From contig NZ_JRKO01000033.1 in the NCBI RefSeq assembly GCF_000763885.1, positions 1 through 64,000 of the forward strand: a stretch of 64,000 bases of DNA. The letters run 5' to 3'. This document shows positions 8,736 through 18,236 of the stretch, in pieces. Made by a program: the position numbers and the translations under genes. How positions within the stretch are numbered: position 1 is the first letter of the stretch; each line of letters opens with the position of its first letter. The notes beneath the pieces are model-generated. The model ran no database searches and was not told the origin of the DNA. It saw only the letters and a list, made by a program, of their open reading frames with translations. The DNA is from Paracoccus versutus. Lineage in GTDB: Bacteria; Pseudomonadota; Alphaproteobacteria; Rhodobacterales; Rhodobacteraceae.

Positions 8736-9596
8736 ATGTCTCGCGCGGGCGCCCTGTTGCTGATCCTGGCAGTGCTGGTCTTCATTGCCAGCACGCTGCT
8801 GCATGCGGTCCAGCCCGGCCCGCCGATGCCGGCCTTGGCGGATGGGGGCTACGGCCTGTCGCCCTGGCAGGGCCTGGGCGATTTTCCCGCCCCTTCGGTC
8901 GATCTGTCGGCGCTGTTCCTGCAGCCTCGGGGCCCCGGCATGGCCGGGTTGCTGGGCATGACCTGGCTGGCGCTGGCCTATCACGCCGGGCGGCGCTGGC
9001 TTGAGCTGCGGCGGATGCGCCTGGCGCAGGCGGCGGCGCCCGAAGAGGGAAGCGAGCTGCCGCCGCAAAGCCTGGGCCCGCCGACCGCCGGCCACCTGCT
9101 GCGGCTGCATCGCCATGACGACAGCCTGGCCGAACATGCGCCGCTGATCGTCGGGCTGCTGGCGGGCGCGGTCTGGCCCTGGCTGCTGCGCAGCCATCCC
9201 GTCGCCGCCTTCCTGCTGTCGGCGGCCATGCTGGCGGGCTTCCTGGCGGCGGCGCTGCGGGGGGTCCGGGTCGGCAGCCTGGTGCAGCGCAGCTCGGCGC
9301 TGGGCTTCGTGGCGGGCTGGGGGCTGCTGGTCAGCTTTGCCGTCTTTGCCGGGCTGCTGCGCGACCGGCTGGGCGTGCCGCAGGAGGTGGCGGCCGTGGT
9401 CGCGCTGCTGATCGGCTCGGTCGCCGCCGTCAGCGTGCAGTTGCGGCTGGGACGGCGGATCGGCTTCAGCGTGGCGCTGATCTGGGGGCTGATCGGCATC
9501 GCCGCGGCCACCGTCACCAGCGCCGCGGCCATTGCCACCATGACCGTCATCGCCATCGCCATCATTGCCGTGGCGCTGGTGCGGGTGTTGACCTAG
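8736..9596 (+). CDS. Hypothetical multi-pass membrane protein
   Basis: Encodes 286 residues. An N-terminal hydrophobic segment (GALLLILAVLVFIAST) is followed by a ~60-residue, probably periplasmic loop, then about six further hydrophobic stretches. The last of these is a striking Ala/Ile run near the C-terminus (TSAAAIATMTVIAIAIIAVALV). I recognise no catalytic or transport signature. It lies 56 bases after serS on the same strand and may share its transcript. The stop codon is embedded in a palindrome shared with the convergent der gene. Confidence 0.7.
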   Translation: MSRAGALLLILAVLVFIASTLLHAVQPGPPMPALADGGYGLSPWQGLGDFPAPSVDLSALFLQPRGPGMAGLLGMTWLALAYHAGRRWLELRRMRLAQAAAPEEGSELPPQSLGPPTAGHLLRLHRHDDSLAEHAPLIVGLLAGAVWPWLLRSHPVAAFLLSAAMLAGFLAAALRGVRVGSLVQRSSALGFVAGWGLLVSFAVFAGLLRDRLGVPQEVAAVVALLIGSVAAVSVQLRLGRRIGFSVALIWGLIGIAAATVTSAAAIATMTVIAIAIIAVALVRVLT

Positions 9597-9615
9597 GCGG
9601 CGGCCGCCCGCCTAG
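9593..9615. terminator. Palindrome spanning both stop codons of convergent genes
   Basis: CTAGGCGG at 9593-9600 and CCGCCTAG at 9608-9615 form a perfect 8-bp stem with a 7-base G+C loop. The TAG stop of the upstream gene (9594-9596) and the TAG stop of der (9614-9612) lie symmetrically within the two arms. No clear U-tract follows on either strand, so termination activity is plausible but unproven. Confidence 0.5.
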
Positions 9616-11078
9616 CTGCCCTTGGGCTTTTGCCGCTGCCTGTGCTTGGAGAGCGCGCCGGACTGGCTGATCTTGCTGGCCTTGTCCTTGTAGGGGTTCT
9701 TGGTCCCCTGGTCGCGGAAGGTCAGCCGGATCGGCGTGCCCGGCATGTCGAAATCGGCCCGCAGCCCGTTGACGAGATAGCGCTGGTAGCTGTCGGGCAG
9801 CTTGTCGGTATGGGTCGCCATGACCACGAAGGCCGGCGGCCGGGTCTTGACCTGGGTGATATAGCGCAGGCGGATGCGGCGGCCGCCGGGCGCGGGCGGC
9901 GGATGCGCCTCGGTCATGGCGGAAAGCCACTGGTTCAGCCGGGCGGTGGGGATGCGGCGGTTCCAGACCTCATGCGCCTTCAGGATGGCGTTGTGCAGCC
10001 GGTCCAGCCCCTTGCCGGTGCGGGCCGAGACCGTGACCAGGGGCGCGCCCTTCAGCTGCGGCAAGAGCCGCTCGAAGGCCTCGCGCAGTTCCTTGAGCTT
10101 TTCGGGCTTGTCCTCTTCCAGATCCCATTTGTTGGCGGCGACGACCACGGCGCGGCCCTCGGTCTCGGCGAAATCGGCGATGCGCAGGTCTTGCTGCTCG
10201 AAGGGGATGCCGACGTCCAGAAGCACCACCACCACCTCGGCAAAGCGCACGGCGCGCAGGCCGTCGGCGACGGAAAGCTTTTCCACCTTGTCGGTCACGC
10301 GCGCCTTCTTGCGCATGCCGGCGGTGTCGAAGATGCGGACCGGCGTGCCCATGAAATTCGTGCTGACGCTGATCGAATCGCGGGTGATGCCGGCCTCGGG
10401 GCCGGTCAGCAGCCGGTCCTCGCCCAGGATCTTGTTGATGAGCGTCGACTTGCCGGCATTCGGCCGGCCGATCACCGCGATCTGCAAGGGCTTCTGCGGG
10501 CTGGGGCGCCAGTCCTCGTCCTCGTCGCCATCCTCGACGGCGACATCCGTTTCCGGCGCCTGCTGGACGTTCTGCGCCTCGAACTGCTCGGCCAGGGGCA
10601 AGAGCGCGCGGTAGAGGTCGTCCATGCCCTCGCCATGCTCGGCCGAGATGCGCAGGGGCTCGCCCAGGCCAAGCGCATAGGCCTCCATCGCGCCCGCCTC
10701 GCCGGCACGGCCCTCGGCCTTGTTGGCGGCCAGGATGACGTGCTTCGCGCGCTTGCGCAGGATGTCGGCGAAATATTCGTCGGCCGCGGTCACGCCGACG
10801 CGGGCGTCGATCACGAACAGGCAGACATCGGCCTCGTCCACCGCGCGTTCGGTCAGGCGGCGCATGCGGCCTTGCAGGCTGTCGTCCTCGGCGATCTCCA
10901 GCCCGGCCGAATCGACCACGATGAAGCGCAGGTCGCCCAGCCGTCCCGCGCCCTCGCGCAGGTCGCGGGTCACGCCGGGCTGGTCGTCGACCAATGCCAG
11001 GCGCTTGCCGACAAGGCGGTTGAACAGCGTGGACTTGCCGACATTGGGGCGCCCGACAATGGCGAGGGTAAAGCTCAT
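9612..11078 (-). CDS. der: Ribosome-associated GTPase Der (EngA)
   Basis: Encodes 488 residues with two tandem G domains, the defining feature of Der. The first P-loop is GRPNVGKST (residues 8-16) and the second GRPNAGKST (about 204-212). Each domain has its own DxxG and NK(A/W)(E/D)-type specificity motif ([15 protein letters not shown]). A C-terminal KH-like domain ends in a basic tail ([10 protein letters not shown]). Der acts in maturation of the 50S subunit. It overlaps bamB by four bases and is last in a yfgM-bamB-der operon, the same order as in enterobacteria. The linker between G domains carries an acidic stretch (DGDEDEDW). Confidence 0.97.
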   Translation of the reverse strand: MSFTLAIVGRPNVGKSTLFNRLVGKRLALVDDQPGVTRDLREGAGRLGDLRFIVVDSAGLEIAEDDSLQGRMRRLTERAVDEADVCLFVIDARVGVTAADEYFADILRKRAKHVILAANKAEGRAGEAGAMEAYALGLGEPLRISAEHGEGMDDLYRALLPLAEQFEAQNVQQAPETDVAVEDGDEDEDWRPSPQKPLQIAVIGRPNAGKSTLINKILGEDRLLTGPEAGITRDSISVSTNFMGTPVRIFDTAGMRKKARVTDKVEKLSVADGLRAVRFAEVVVVLLDVGIPFEQQDLRIADFAETEGRAVVVAANKWDLEEDKPEKLKELREAFERLLPQLKGAPLVTVSARTGKGLDRLHNAILKAHEVWNRRIPTARLNQWLSAMTEAHPPPAPGGRRIRLRYITQVKTRPPAFVVMATHTDKLPDSYQRYLVNGLRADFDMPGTPIRLTFRDQGTKNPYKDKASKISQSGALSKHRQRQKPKGS

Positions 11079-12397
11079 CTGTATGCGATCAACTGGCCGT
11101 CATGGGTGACGACGTAAAGGGTCTGGCCCGCGACGGCCGGGCCTGCCGCGCCGCCGCCGGGGATCTGGGCGGTGCCGATCAGCGCGCCCGAGGCGGGATC
11201 GAAGACGCGCAGATAGCCGTCCGACGAGGCAAGGTAAAGCTTGGAACCGGCCAGCACCGGGCCGTAATGGTTCCAGACCCGGTCCTGCTTGCGGATGACC
11301 TGTTCGGTGAAATAGGGCAGCTTCTGCGCCCAGACCCGGCCGCCGTTGGCCGCGTCCAGCCGGATCAGCTGCGCCTGGTCGTTGACCAGGAAGACCGAGT
11401 TGCCGGCGGCCAGCACCGGGCTGGCCGCGCCCTCGCGCGCGTGCCATTTCATCGTGCCGGTGGTCAGGTCATAGGCGCCGACGCCGCCGGCGCTGGTGCC
11501 GGCATAAAGCGTATTGCCCAGGATGACCGGGTCGCCGGTCATGTCGCGGAAATAGCTGACCGCGCGGCCCAGCCGGGTGCCGCCGACATTGGCGACCCAA
11601 AGCTGGCTGCCGTCGCCGGCGTCGACGCCCGCCAGCGCGCCGGTGTTCGACGGAAAGACCACCGTGCCGCCGGAGACCGCGGGCGAGGGGGCGCCCATCA
11701 CCCCGGCCATGTCCTTGTTGCCGAAGCTGCGCCACAGCACCTTGCCGTCATTGGCGCGCACCGCCCAGCCGGTCTGTTCGCGGTCCATCACATAGACCAC
11801 GCCATTCGCGACCGTGGGCGCGCCGCCGATGGTCGAGCCGACCTTCTGCCGCCAGGCGACGCCGCCGGTGCGGGCATCCAGCGCCACCAGCTCGCCATAG
11901 CCGGTCGAGGCGAAGACGCGGTTGCCCTCGAAGGCCAGCCCGCCGCCCGAGACGCTGCGGTCGCTTTCGCCGGCCGGGCGCAGGTCCACGCTCCAGACCC
12001 GGCCGCCGCCGGTGGTGGTGGCGGTGACGGTGGATTGGCTGTCCAGCGCAAAGACCAGCCCGCCCGCGACCACCGGGTCGGCGGTGATGCGGTGGCGCTT
12101 GTCCGAGGCCGCGCCGATGGGCGCGGCCCAGATCCGCTGCGTGCCGGCGCCAAGCGCGGCATTGCCCGGCGCATGGGCGGCATTGCCGGCGCGCTGCGGC
12201 CAGTCGGCATTGGCGCGCACCGGCGGCAGCGACAGGGCGGCGGTGGTCGGCGCCTGCGCGCCCTCGGTCGCGGGGCTGTCGGGGGACAGCACGGCGCGCG
12301 GGTCCAGCCGTTCGCCGGGCAGGATGGTGTCGCGCTCGGCGCAGGCCGAAAGGGCGGTCAGGCCAGCCAGAGCGGCGATCAGGGACAGCCTCGTCAT
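11075..12397 (-). CDS. bamB: BamB-like PQQ-fold beta-propeller lipoprotein
   Basis: Encodes 440 residues. The signal peptide ends in a lipobox LSAC with the lipidated Cys at residue 19. The rest is made of repeated WD-like blades with AxDxxTGxxxW motifs (for example [23 protein letters not shown]), an eight-bladed propeller as in BamB. BamB is an outer-membrane lipoprotein scaffold of the BAM complex that inserts beta-barrel proteins. The blades belong to the PQQ-like repeat family, but this is not a PQQ enzyme; no signal for a haem or metal site is seen. It is flanked by the yfgM-like gene and der. Confidence 0.9.
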   Translation of the reverse strand: MTRLSLIAALAGLTALSACAERDTILPGERLDPRAVLSPDSPATEGAQAPTTAALSLPPVRANADWPQRAGNAAHAPGNAALGAGTQRIWAAPIGAASDKRHRITADPVVAGGLVFALDSQSTVTATTTGGGRVWSVDLRPAGESDRSVSGGGLAFEGNRVFASTGYGELVALDARTGGVAWRQKVGSTIGGAPTVANGVVYVMDREQTGWAVRANDGKVLWRSFGNKDMAGVMGAPSPAVSGGTVVFPSNTGALAGVDAGDGSQLWVANVGGTRLGRAVSYFRDMTGDPVILGNTLYAGTSAGGVGAYDLTTGTMKWHAREGAASPVLAAGNSVFLVNDQAQLIRLDAANGGRVWAQKLPYFTEQVIRKQDRVWNHYGPVLAGSKLYLASSDGYLRVFDPASGALIGTAQIPGGGAAGPAVAGQTLYVVTHDGQLIAYR

Positions 12398-12479
12398 CGC
12401 TTTCTCCTTTATCCGGGCCGGGGTGACATCGGGTTTCGGCCGCGGGCGCGTTGGTTCGGTTTGCCGGCGGGACCGGCCA

Positions 12480-13175
12480 TCAGTTCGCGGCGGGGGCCGG
12501 CATGGTCTGGGGCACGGGGCCTTCGGCGGGCTCGGGCTCGACCCCCAGGGTGATCATCATCTCGGACAGGCGGCGGCGCAAGGGCTCGGACAGCCCGTCC
12601 TTTTGCTGGATCTGGCCGATCAGCATCACCGCATCCTCGGTGCGGCCGGCGCCGATCAGCGCCACCGCCTTCTGCTCCAGCGCCAGAAGCTCGAAGGGCG
12701 CGCCGGGCTTGGAGAGATCCGCCAGCAGCCGGTCGCGTTCGGCCGCATCCATCGCAGGGCCCGCCACCATCACCGCCTTGAGCAGCGCAAGATCGCGCAG
12801 CACCGCATCGTTGCGCAGCCCCTCGGCCGCGGCCTTCAGCCGCTCGGCGGCCTTCTGCGGCAGGCCGGCCTCGGCCTCTGCGCCGGCGGCCAGCATCTCG
12901 GCCAGCAGCTTGCGGCCGGCCGAGCCGGCGGGATCGACGGCGGAAAGCGCGGCGATCGGATCCTGGCCCTGGCGCGCGGCCAGGACGGCGTCGCCCCAGG
13001 CCTCGGCCCGGCTTTCGGCCTGGCTGCCGGAATATTCCCGCCAGGCGGCGCCGCCGACGATGCCCAGGATCACCAGGAGCGCGATCCAGCCATAGCGGCG
13101 GAACAGCGCGAACAGCCGGTCGCGGCGCAGATCCTCGGTGACCTCGTCGATGAAGCTGTCGTTCTGATTGGCCAT
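12480..13175 (-). CDS. YfgM-like tetratricopeptide membrane protein
   Basis: Encodes 231 residues. A cytoplasmic N-terminus (DSFIDEVTEDLRRDRLFALFRRYG) precedes one transmembrane segment (WIALLVILGIVGGAAW), then a periplasmic TPR-like helical region rich in Ala and Leu. This architecture and the gene order yfgM-bamB-der match YfgM, an inner-membrane partner of the SecYEG translocon and periplasmic chaperones. It is the first gene of the operon, with an 82-base gap to bamB. The call rests on architecture and synteny more than on strong motif identity. Confidence 0.8.
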   Translation of the reverse strand: MANQNDSFIDEVTEDLRRDRLFALFRRYGWIALLVILGIVGGAAWREYSGSQAESRAEAWGDAVLAARQGQDPIAALSAVDPAGSAGRKLLAEMLAAGAEAEAGLPQKAAERLKAAAEGLRNDAVLRDLALLKAVMVAGPAMDAAERDRLLADLSKPGAPFELLALEQKAVALIGAGRTEDAVMLIGQIQQKDGLSEPLRRRLSEMMITLGVEPEPAEGPVPQTMPAPAAN

Positions 13176-13216
13176 GTCGCCCCCGGATGTTCTTTCGCGC
13201 TGTTCTATACGCGGTT

Positions 13217-14128
13217 TCACCCGTTTGCCAATGGCGGGGCGTGCCGGGACTGGCGCAGGGCCGAGGCGGAATAGATCGCCAGCGCCGCCCAGATCATCGC
13301 AAAGGCGATCATGTGCCAGCCGGTGAAGGGCTCGCCGAAAAGCAGCACGGCGCACAGGAATTGCAGCGTCGGGTTCAGGTAGAACATCAGCCCCAGCGTG
13401 GCCATGCCCACCCGCCGCGCGGCATAGCTGAACAGGATCAGCGGCACCGCCGTCACCGCGCCCGAGGCGACCAGCAGCAGCGTGTCCGGCAGATTCGCGC
13501 CGAAGCCCAGCGGCTCGGCCAGAGGCGCGGGCATCGCGCCCAGCGACTGGGCGACCAGCCAGCCAAGCGCCAGCGGCGCCAGCAGCGCGACCTCGGCCGC
13601 GACGGAAAGCACCGGCCCCAGCGGCAGCGCCTTCTTGACCGCGCCGTAGAGGACGAAGGTCAGCGCCAGCCCCAGGCTGATCCAGGGGGCGACGCCCAGG
13701 CCCCAGGTCAGCAGCGCCACCGCCAGCGCCGCCAGCAGGACCGCCAGCGCCTGCACGCGGGTCAGGCTTTCGCCGAAGAGCAGCACCCCCATCACCACCG
13801 CGGCCAGGGGAAAGATGTAATAGCCAAGCGAGCTTTGCACGACGTGGCCGGACTGCACCGCCCAGATGAACATGCCCCAGTTGGTCGAGACGGTCAGCGC
13901 CGCAAAGGCGATCCGCCCCAGCTGGCGGCCGCTCAGGGCGGCGCGCAGCTGGCCCAACCGGCCCTGGACGCCCAGGATGGCCAGGAACAGCGCCAGCGAC
14001 CAGATGGTGCGATGCGCCAGCACCTCGACGGTGGGCACGCCGGCCAGCGCGCGATAATAGATCGGCGACAGGCCCCAGGTCACGCAGACCGCGATCATCG
14101 CCCAGAAGCCCTTGGTCCATTCGCTCAT
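13217..14128 (-). CDS. rarD: EamA-family permease RarD
   Basis: Encodes 303 residues with ten predicted transmembrane helices in two EamA/DMT repeats. RarD-type features are the N-terminal KGFWAMIAVCVTWGLSPIYYRAL, LAHRTIWSL and WAVQSGHVVQSSLGYYIFPL. RarD members are drug/metabolite transporters; the substrate of RarD itself was linked to chloramphenicol sensitivity and is otherwise uncertain. The start is the ATG just before SEWTKGFW. It lies 41 bases upstream of yfgM on the same strand and may be the promoter-proximal gene of that run. Confidence 0.87.
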   Translation of the reverse strand: MSEWTKGFWAMIAVCVTWGLSPIYYRALAGVPTVEVLAHRTIWSLALFLAILGVQGRLGQLRAALSGRQLGRIAFAALTVSTNWGMFIWAVQSGHVVQSSLGYYIFPLAAVVMGVLLFGESLTRVQALAVLLAALAVALLTWGLGVAPWISLGLALTFVLYGAVKKALPLGPVLSVAAEVALLAPLALGWLVAQSLGAMPAPLAEPLGFGANLPDTLLLVASGAVTAVPLILFSYAARRVGMATLGLMFYLNPTLQFLCAVLLFGEPFTGWHMIAFAMIWAALAIYSASALRQSRHAPPLANG

Positions 14129-14460
14129 GCGCGATTCCTTTCGTCCCGCCAGCCATGCGTCCGATTCGCGGCAAGGGCAAGGCCGGGCCCCCACGATCCG
14201 GTCAGGGCCGGCCGCGCCGACGGGCAAGAGGCCGGTTGCGCAGGCTTCCGGCCGGGCCTTGGCCAGGCGGCGACCGACGCCGCGGCCGCAGCGCATGGGC
14301 AAGGGTGCGCGGGGCCGGTTCCCCTGGCTTCCCGCCGGGCCTTGGCCCCGCAAGGCCACGCGGCCTTCGCCGGGCGCGAGGGAGGGAGGCCGAGGCCCGG
14401 CCCGATCCACGGTTGCGAGGCCCAGGGGACATGCAGCCAGCCGGCCGCGCGGGCTTTCCC
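14129..14460. other. Intergenic region with an imperfect direct repeat
   Basis: This 332-base stretch between rarD and the Trm112-like gene holds no convincing gene. Two 22-base copies of GGCTTCCSGCCGGGCCTTGGCC at 14243-14264 and 14326-14347 differ at one position. No tRNA, recognisable riboswitch or clear promoter is seen. Confidence 0.5.
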
Positions 14461-14655
14461 TCAGGCGCGGATCTGGCGCGCCTCGTTCAGCAGCATGATC
14501 GGGATGCCGCCCCGGATCGGAAAGGCCAGCCCGGCCGCTTCCGAGACCAGCTCCTGCGCCTGCGCGTCATAACGCAGCGTCGTATGCGTCACCGGGCAGA
14601 CCAGCGCCTCGAGCATGTGGCGGTCGTAGCCGCGTTCGGCGGTGTTGTCGGTCAC
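14461..14655 (-). CDS. Trm112-like (UPF0434) small protein
   Basis: Encodes 64 residues. The core [16 protein letters not shown] ... [18 protein letters not shown] matches the bacterial YcaR/Trm112 family. The usual second CxxC pair of zinc-binding members is absent here, with only one Cys visible. In eukaryotes and archaea Trm112 activates methyltransferases; the bacterial role is not settled. The chosen start ([13 protein letters not shown]) overlaps the stop of the Lon-N gene; an internal ATG before LEALV would give the ~50-residue core. It is the last gene of a three-gene operon. Confidence 0.8.
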   Translation of the reverse strand: MTDNTAERGYDRHMLEALVCPVTHTTLRYDAQAQELVSEAAGLAFPIRGGIPIMLLNEARQIRA

Positions 14656-15290
14656 TGGATCGTCTCCTCGTTGTCGCCGCCATGCAGGGCGTATTCCAGC
14701 AGCCCCTCCAGCAGTTCGCGGCGGCCGGCAAGCACCGGCGCCTCCAGCAGGGCCTGCTTTTCCTCGGGGGCAAAGGGCAGCAGCATGGACAGCGAATTGA
14801 CCAGCGTCTCCGCCTCCGAAGCCTCGGCGGCATCCCAGTCGGTGGACAGGCCGCGCTGCTCCATGTAGCGGCCCAGCCGCGCCATGAAGCCCTTGCGGTC
14901 GAAGCGCGGGTCTTCCTCGGGCTGGAGGGCCAGGTCGCCCTCATAGCCCGACCAGTCGACCTGGCCGCGCAGATAGGGGGTGAAGCCGGGCCGCACCTCG
15001 TTCAGCCGAAACCGCGAACGCGCCCGAAGCGAGATCATCAGCCGGCCGTCATCCAACTCGGAAAAGGCCACGATCCGGCCCGCGCAGCCGACCGAGGCCA
15101 GCGAATCGAGCCCGCCCTCGGCCGGCTGGATCATGCCGATCAGCCGCGAGGGGGTCTTCAGCACGTCCTCGACCATCTGCAGGTAGCGCGGCTCGAAGAT
15201 CTGCAGAGGCAGGCGGGTGCGGGGCATCAGCACCGCGCCCGGCAGCGGGAACAGCGGGACGGTCTCGGGCAGGTCGATGCCGCGCGCCAT
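14652..15290 (-). CDS. LON peptidase N-terminal-domain protein
   Basis: Encodes 212 residues of a stand-alone Lon substrate-binding (LAN/PUA-like) domain: [30 protein letters not shown] at the start, then [28 protein letters not shown] and the RFRLNE strand. No AAA+ or Ser-Lys protease domain follows. Such proteins are conserved beside thioredoxin-like genes in alphaproteobacteria; a role in protein quality control is presumed. The stop overlaps the Trm112-like start, and the gene begins one base after the stop of the CnoX-like gene. Confidence 0.9.
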   Translation of the reverse strand: MARGIDLPETVPLFPLPGAVLMPRTRLPLQIFEPRYLQMVEDVLKTPSRLIGMIQPAEGGLDSLASVGCAGRIVAFSELDDGRLMISLRARSRFRLNEVRPGFTPYLRGQVDWSGYEGDLALQPEEDPRFDRKGFMARLGRYMEQRGLSTDWDAAEASEAETLVNSLSMLLPFAPEEKQALLEAPVLAGRRELLEGLLEYALHGGDNEETIQ

Positions 15291-15291
15291 G

Positions 15292-16203
15292 TCAGGCGAA
15301 GATCAGCGAGGACAGGCGGCGGCGCCCCTTCTGCGCCAGCGGATCGGTGGGCTTCATGGCATCGAAGATGGTCAGAAGCTGCGTCTTGGCCGCGCCCTCG
15401 TTCCAGTCGCGGTCGCGGCGGAAGGCCTCCAGAAGCTGGTCGATCGCCTCCTCGACCTCGCCGGCGGCATGCAGCGCGGTGGCATAGTCGAAGCGCGCCT
15501 GCTGGTCGGCGGGATCGGCCTCGACCTTCTGGCGCAGCTCGTCCAGGGGGCCGGCGCTCGCGGCCTGCCGCGCCAGCTGCAGCTGCGCGCGCGCCGCCTC
15601 GACGGGCGCGGCACTGGCGATGGCGGCGGGCACCTGCGCCAGGGCTTCCTCGGCCCGGTCGGCATGGCCGGCGGCCAGATGGGCGCGGATCAGTCCGCCC
15701 CAGGCGGCGGCGTTCTCGGGCTCCTCGCCCAGGATGGCCGAGAAGGTCTCGGCGGCATCCTCGGCCGCGCCTTCGGCGATCATCGCCTCGGCGGCATCCA
15801 GCGCCTCGGCCAGCCCGCCGTCATCGCCGCCAAGCGCCACCAGCTTCTCGACGAATTGCTTGATCTGGCTTTGCGGGATCGCGCCCTGGAAACCGTCGAC
15901 CGGCTGGCCCTGGAAGAAGGCATAGACGGTCGGGATCGACTGCACGCGCAACTGGCCGGCGATCATCTGGTTCTCGTCCACATTGACCTTGGCCATGCGG
16001 ACGCGGCCCTTGTGGCGGGCGACCTCGGCCTCCAGCTGCGGGCCAAGCGTCTTGCAGGGGCCGCACCAGGGCGCCCAGAAATCGACGATGACCGGCACCT
16101 GCATCGAGGCTTCGACCACCTCGGCCATGAAGGTCGCCTCGGACACGTCCTTGATGAAATCGGCAGGGGCGGCATCTTTGGGGGCGGAGCCAAGCTCGAG
16201 CAT
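15292..16203 (-). CDS. Thioredoxin-domain co-chaperone (CnoX/YbbN-like)
   Basis: Encodes 303 residues. An N-terminal thioredoxin domain carries WCGPC at residues 46-50 and a QSIPTVYAFFQGQPVDGFQGA cis-Pro region. The C-terminal ~180 residues are Ala-rich TPR-like helices ending in a conserved LLTIFDAMKPTDPLAQKGRRRLSSLIF block. This matches CnoX (YbbN), a holdase that passes redox-damaged clients to GroEL and DnaK. The canonical WCGPC suggests real oxidoreductase activity, unlike the E. coli protein, which has lost it. It is the first gene of the CnoX/Lon-N/Trm112 operon, a grouping that fits protein quality control. Confidence 0.87.
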   Translation of the reverse strand: MLELGSAPKDAAPADFIKDVSEATFMAEVVEASMQVPVIVDFWAPWCGPCKTLGPQLEAEVARHKGRVRMAKVNVDENQMIAGQLRVQSIPTVYAFFQGQPVDGFQGAIPQSQIKQFVEKLVALGGDDGGLAEALDAAEAMIAEGAAEDAAETFSAILGEEPENAAAWGGLIRAHLAAGHADRAEEALAQVPAAIASAAPVEAARAQLQLARQAASAGPLDELRQKVEADPADQQARFDYATALHAAGEVEEAIDQLLEAFRRDRDWNEGAAKTQLLTIFDAMKPTDPLAQKGRRRLSSLIFA

Positions 16204-16312
16204 CGGGTATCCTCATGCGAAAGGGTCGCCTCCTAGATGGCGCAGCGATCGGCGCGATGCAAGATTGGCCGCGCCCCGCGCGCCCCTGCGGCGATGCGCC
16301 GCAGCGGAGGGG

Positions 16313-17098
16313 TCAGAGATCGAAGCTGGCCAGCACCGGGACGTGGTCGCTGGGCTGCTGCCAGCCGCGCAGGGGCCGCAGGATGCGGCTGTCGTGGCCG
16401 GCATTGGCGATGTCGGGCGTGGCCCAGATATGGTCCAGCCGCCGGCCCTTGTCGGCCGCGTCCCAGTCGCGCGCGCGATAGCTCCACCAGCTGTAGAGCA
16501 GGCCCTGCGGGATGTCCTTGCGGGTGATGTCCACCCATTTGCCGGCATCCTGCGCCGCGCCCAGGTGCTCGACCTCGACGGGGGTGTGGCTGACGATCTT
16601 CAGCAGCGCCTTGTGGTTCCAGACGTCGTCCTCGCGCGGGGCGATGTTCAGGTCGCCCACCATGATCGAGCGCGCAGGCCGGTCGGCATGGAAGACGTCG
16701 CGCATCTCGGTCAGGAAATCCAGCTTCTGGCCGAACTTGACGTTCTGCTCGCGGTCGGGAATGTCGCCGCCCGCCGGGACATAGAAATTGTGGATGGTGA
16801 CGCCGTTTTCCAGCCGCGCGGCGACATGGCGGGCATGGCCGAGCCCGGCATAGTCGCGGTCGCCCGCATCCTCGATCGGCAGCTTCGACAGGATGGCGAC
16901 GCCGTTGTAGCCCTTCTGTCCGCGCGCGACGAAATGGTGGTAGCCCAGTGCCCGGAACGCCTCCAGCGGGATCTTCTCGACCGGGCTCTTGGTCTCCTGC
17001 AGGCACAGGATGTCCGGGGCTTCCTCGGCCAGCAGGCGGGCGACGAGGCCCTCGCGCAGGCGGACCGAGTTGATGTTCCAGGTGGCGATGGTGAACAC
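16313..17098 (-). CDS. xthA: Exodeoxyribonuclease III
   Basis: Encodes 261 residues of the exonuclease/endonuclease/phosphatase fold. Family blocks are ATWNINSVRLR at the start, CLQETK (metal-binding Glu), GYNGVAILSK, VGDLNIAP, the RRLDHIWAT block and the catalytic SDHVPV near the end. It cleaves at abasic sites and degrades 3' ends of duplex DNA in base excision repair. The start is GTG at 17098, giving (M)FTIATWN as in homologues; no ATG fits. It lies downstream of a 318-base spacer that holds two inverted repeat copies. Confidence 0.96.
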   Translation of the reverse strand: MFTIATWNINSVRLREGLVARLLAEEAPDILCLQETKSPVEKIPLEAFRALGYHHFVARGQKGYNGVAILSKLPIEDAGDRDYAGLGHARHVAARLENGVTIHNFYVPAGGDIPDREQNVKFGQKLDFLTEMRDVFHADRPARSIMVGDLNIAPREDDVWNHKALLKIVSHTPVEVEHLGAAQDAGKWVDITRKDIPQGLLYSWWSYRARDWDAADKGRRLDHIWATPDIANAGHDSRILRPLRGWQQPSDHVPVLASFDL

Positions 17099-17162
17099 GG
17101 GCAGGCTCCTTATTCCGGGCGCGACCCTAGGGGGCAAGGCCCGGCTTGTCCATCGCTGCCGG

Positions 17163-17284
17163 GCCGGGGGTTTCACACCCCCGGACCCCCGTGGGATATT
17201 TGGACACAGAAGAACAGCACCGAGAGGCTGCTTCTTTCGTGGAAAAATATCCTCTGGGGGTGCGGGGGGCGAAGCGCCCCCGCG
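17163..17284. repeat. Two head-to-head copies of the hairpin-GATATTT repeat
   Basis: Copy 2 (17163-17214) reads GGGGGT..ACCCCC, GACCCCCG, TGGGATATTTGGACAC and AGAAGA. Copy 3 (17231-17284) is the reverse complement of the same plan: GGGGGCG..CGCCCCC hairpin, CACCCCC, GAGGATATTTTTCCACGA, AAGAA. The pair faces each other across 16 bases and fills most of the 318-base gap (17099-17416) between two minus-strand genes. It could act as a terminator in both directions. Nothing else is seen in the gap. Confidence 0.75.
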
Positions 17285-17416
17285 GGACGGCGCCCATGGA
17301 AAACCCGGCCGCCGGGCTGGGCCGGGACCGGGTCATCATGTGGCCGCATCCTCCGACCACCGGGCTTCGCAAGCAGAACCCGCAAGCCGCGTGCGGGTTC
17401 CGCCGATCGGCGCGGA

Positions 17417-18103
17417 TCAGGCGACCAGGCGATAGCCGCCCGATTCCGTGACCAGCAGGCGCGCGTTCGAGGGGTCGGGCTCGATCTTCTGGCGCAGGCG
17501 GTAGATATGGGTTTCCAGCGTATGCGTGGTCACGCCGGCATTGTAGCCCCAGACCTCGTGCAAGAGCACGTCGCGCGGCACCACCCCGTCCTGGGCGCGA
17601 TACAGGAATTTCAGGATGTTGGTTTCCTTTTCCGTCAGCCGGATCTTGCGGTCCTTCTGGTCGATCAGCATCTTCATCGCCGGCTTGAACGTATAGGGGC
17701 CAAGCTGGAAGATCGCGTCCTCGGACTGCTCATGCGTGCGCAGCTGCGCGCGCAGCCGCGCCAGCAGCACCGGGAACTTGAACGGCTTGGTGATATAGTC
17801 GTTCGCCCCCGAATCCAGGCCCAGGATGGTGTCGGCATCGGTGTCGTGGCCGGTCAGCATGACGATGGGGCATTTCACCCCCTGCTTGCGCAGCCGCTTG
17901 CACAGCTCGCGCCCGTCGGTATCGGGCAGGCCCACGTCCAGCACCACGAGGTCGAAGATCGCGCCCTTGGTCCTTTCGACCGCCTCATGGCCCGAGCCCG
18001 CCTCGAACACCTCGAAATCCTCGGTGGCGACCAATTGCTCGGCCAGCGCCTCGCGCAGGTCATCCTCGTCATCGACCAGCAGGATCTTTTTCAGTCCGGC
18101 CAT
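17417..18103 (-). CDS. OmpR-family response regulator
   Basis: Encodes 228 residues. The N-terminal receiver domain has the acidic pair DDEDD at 11-15, the phospho-acceptor Asp56 in VVLDVGLPD, Thr in MLTGH and Lys in TKPFKF. A C-terminal winged helix ([21 protein letters not shown] ... [18 protein letters not shown]) binds DNA. It is a two-component transcription factor with no kinase gene beside it, so it is an orphan here. A close match exists generally in Rhodobacterales, but I cannot name the regulon. The start is the first ATG before [11 protein letters not shown]. Confidence 0.93.
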   Translation of the reverse strand: MAGLKKILLVDDEDDLREALAEQLVATEDFEVFEAGSGHEAVERTKGAIFDLVVLDVGLPDTDGRELCKRLRKQGVKCPIVMLTGHDTDADTILGLDSGANDYITKPFKFPVLLARLRAQLRTHEQSEDAIFQLGPYTFKPAMKMLIDQKDRKIRLTEKETNILKFLYRAQDGVVPRDVLLHEVWGYNAGVTTHTLETHIYRLRQKIEPDPSNARLLVTESGGYRLVA

Positions 18104-18236
18104 TCTTGCCTCCTTTGGCGTTATGGCGGAAAACTGTGGCGCGGCGCGGCAGGCGTCCAGCGGTTTGCAGCAATTCTCACATGGAGTTGTCGGAAATCCG
18201 CCCTATGTTTCAGATTGTTTCAACCATGCTGGCCCG

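Noticed and set aside
11075..12397. BamB-like propeller read as a PQQ-dependent dehydrogenase
   Set aside because: The blades are of the PQQ-like repeat type, but the lipobox, length and yfgM-bamB-der order identify BamB.
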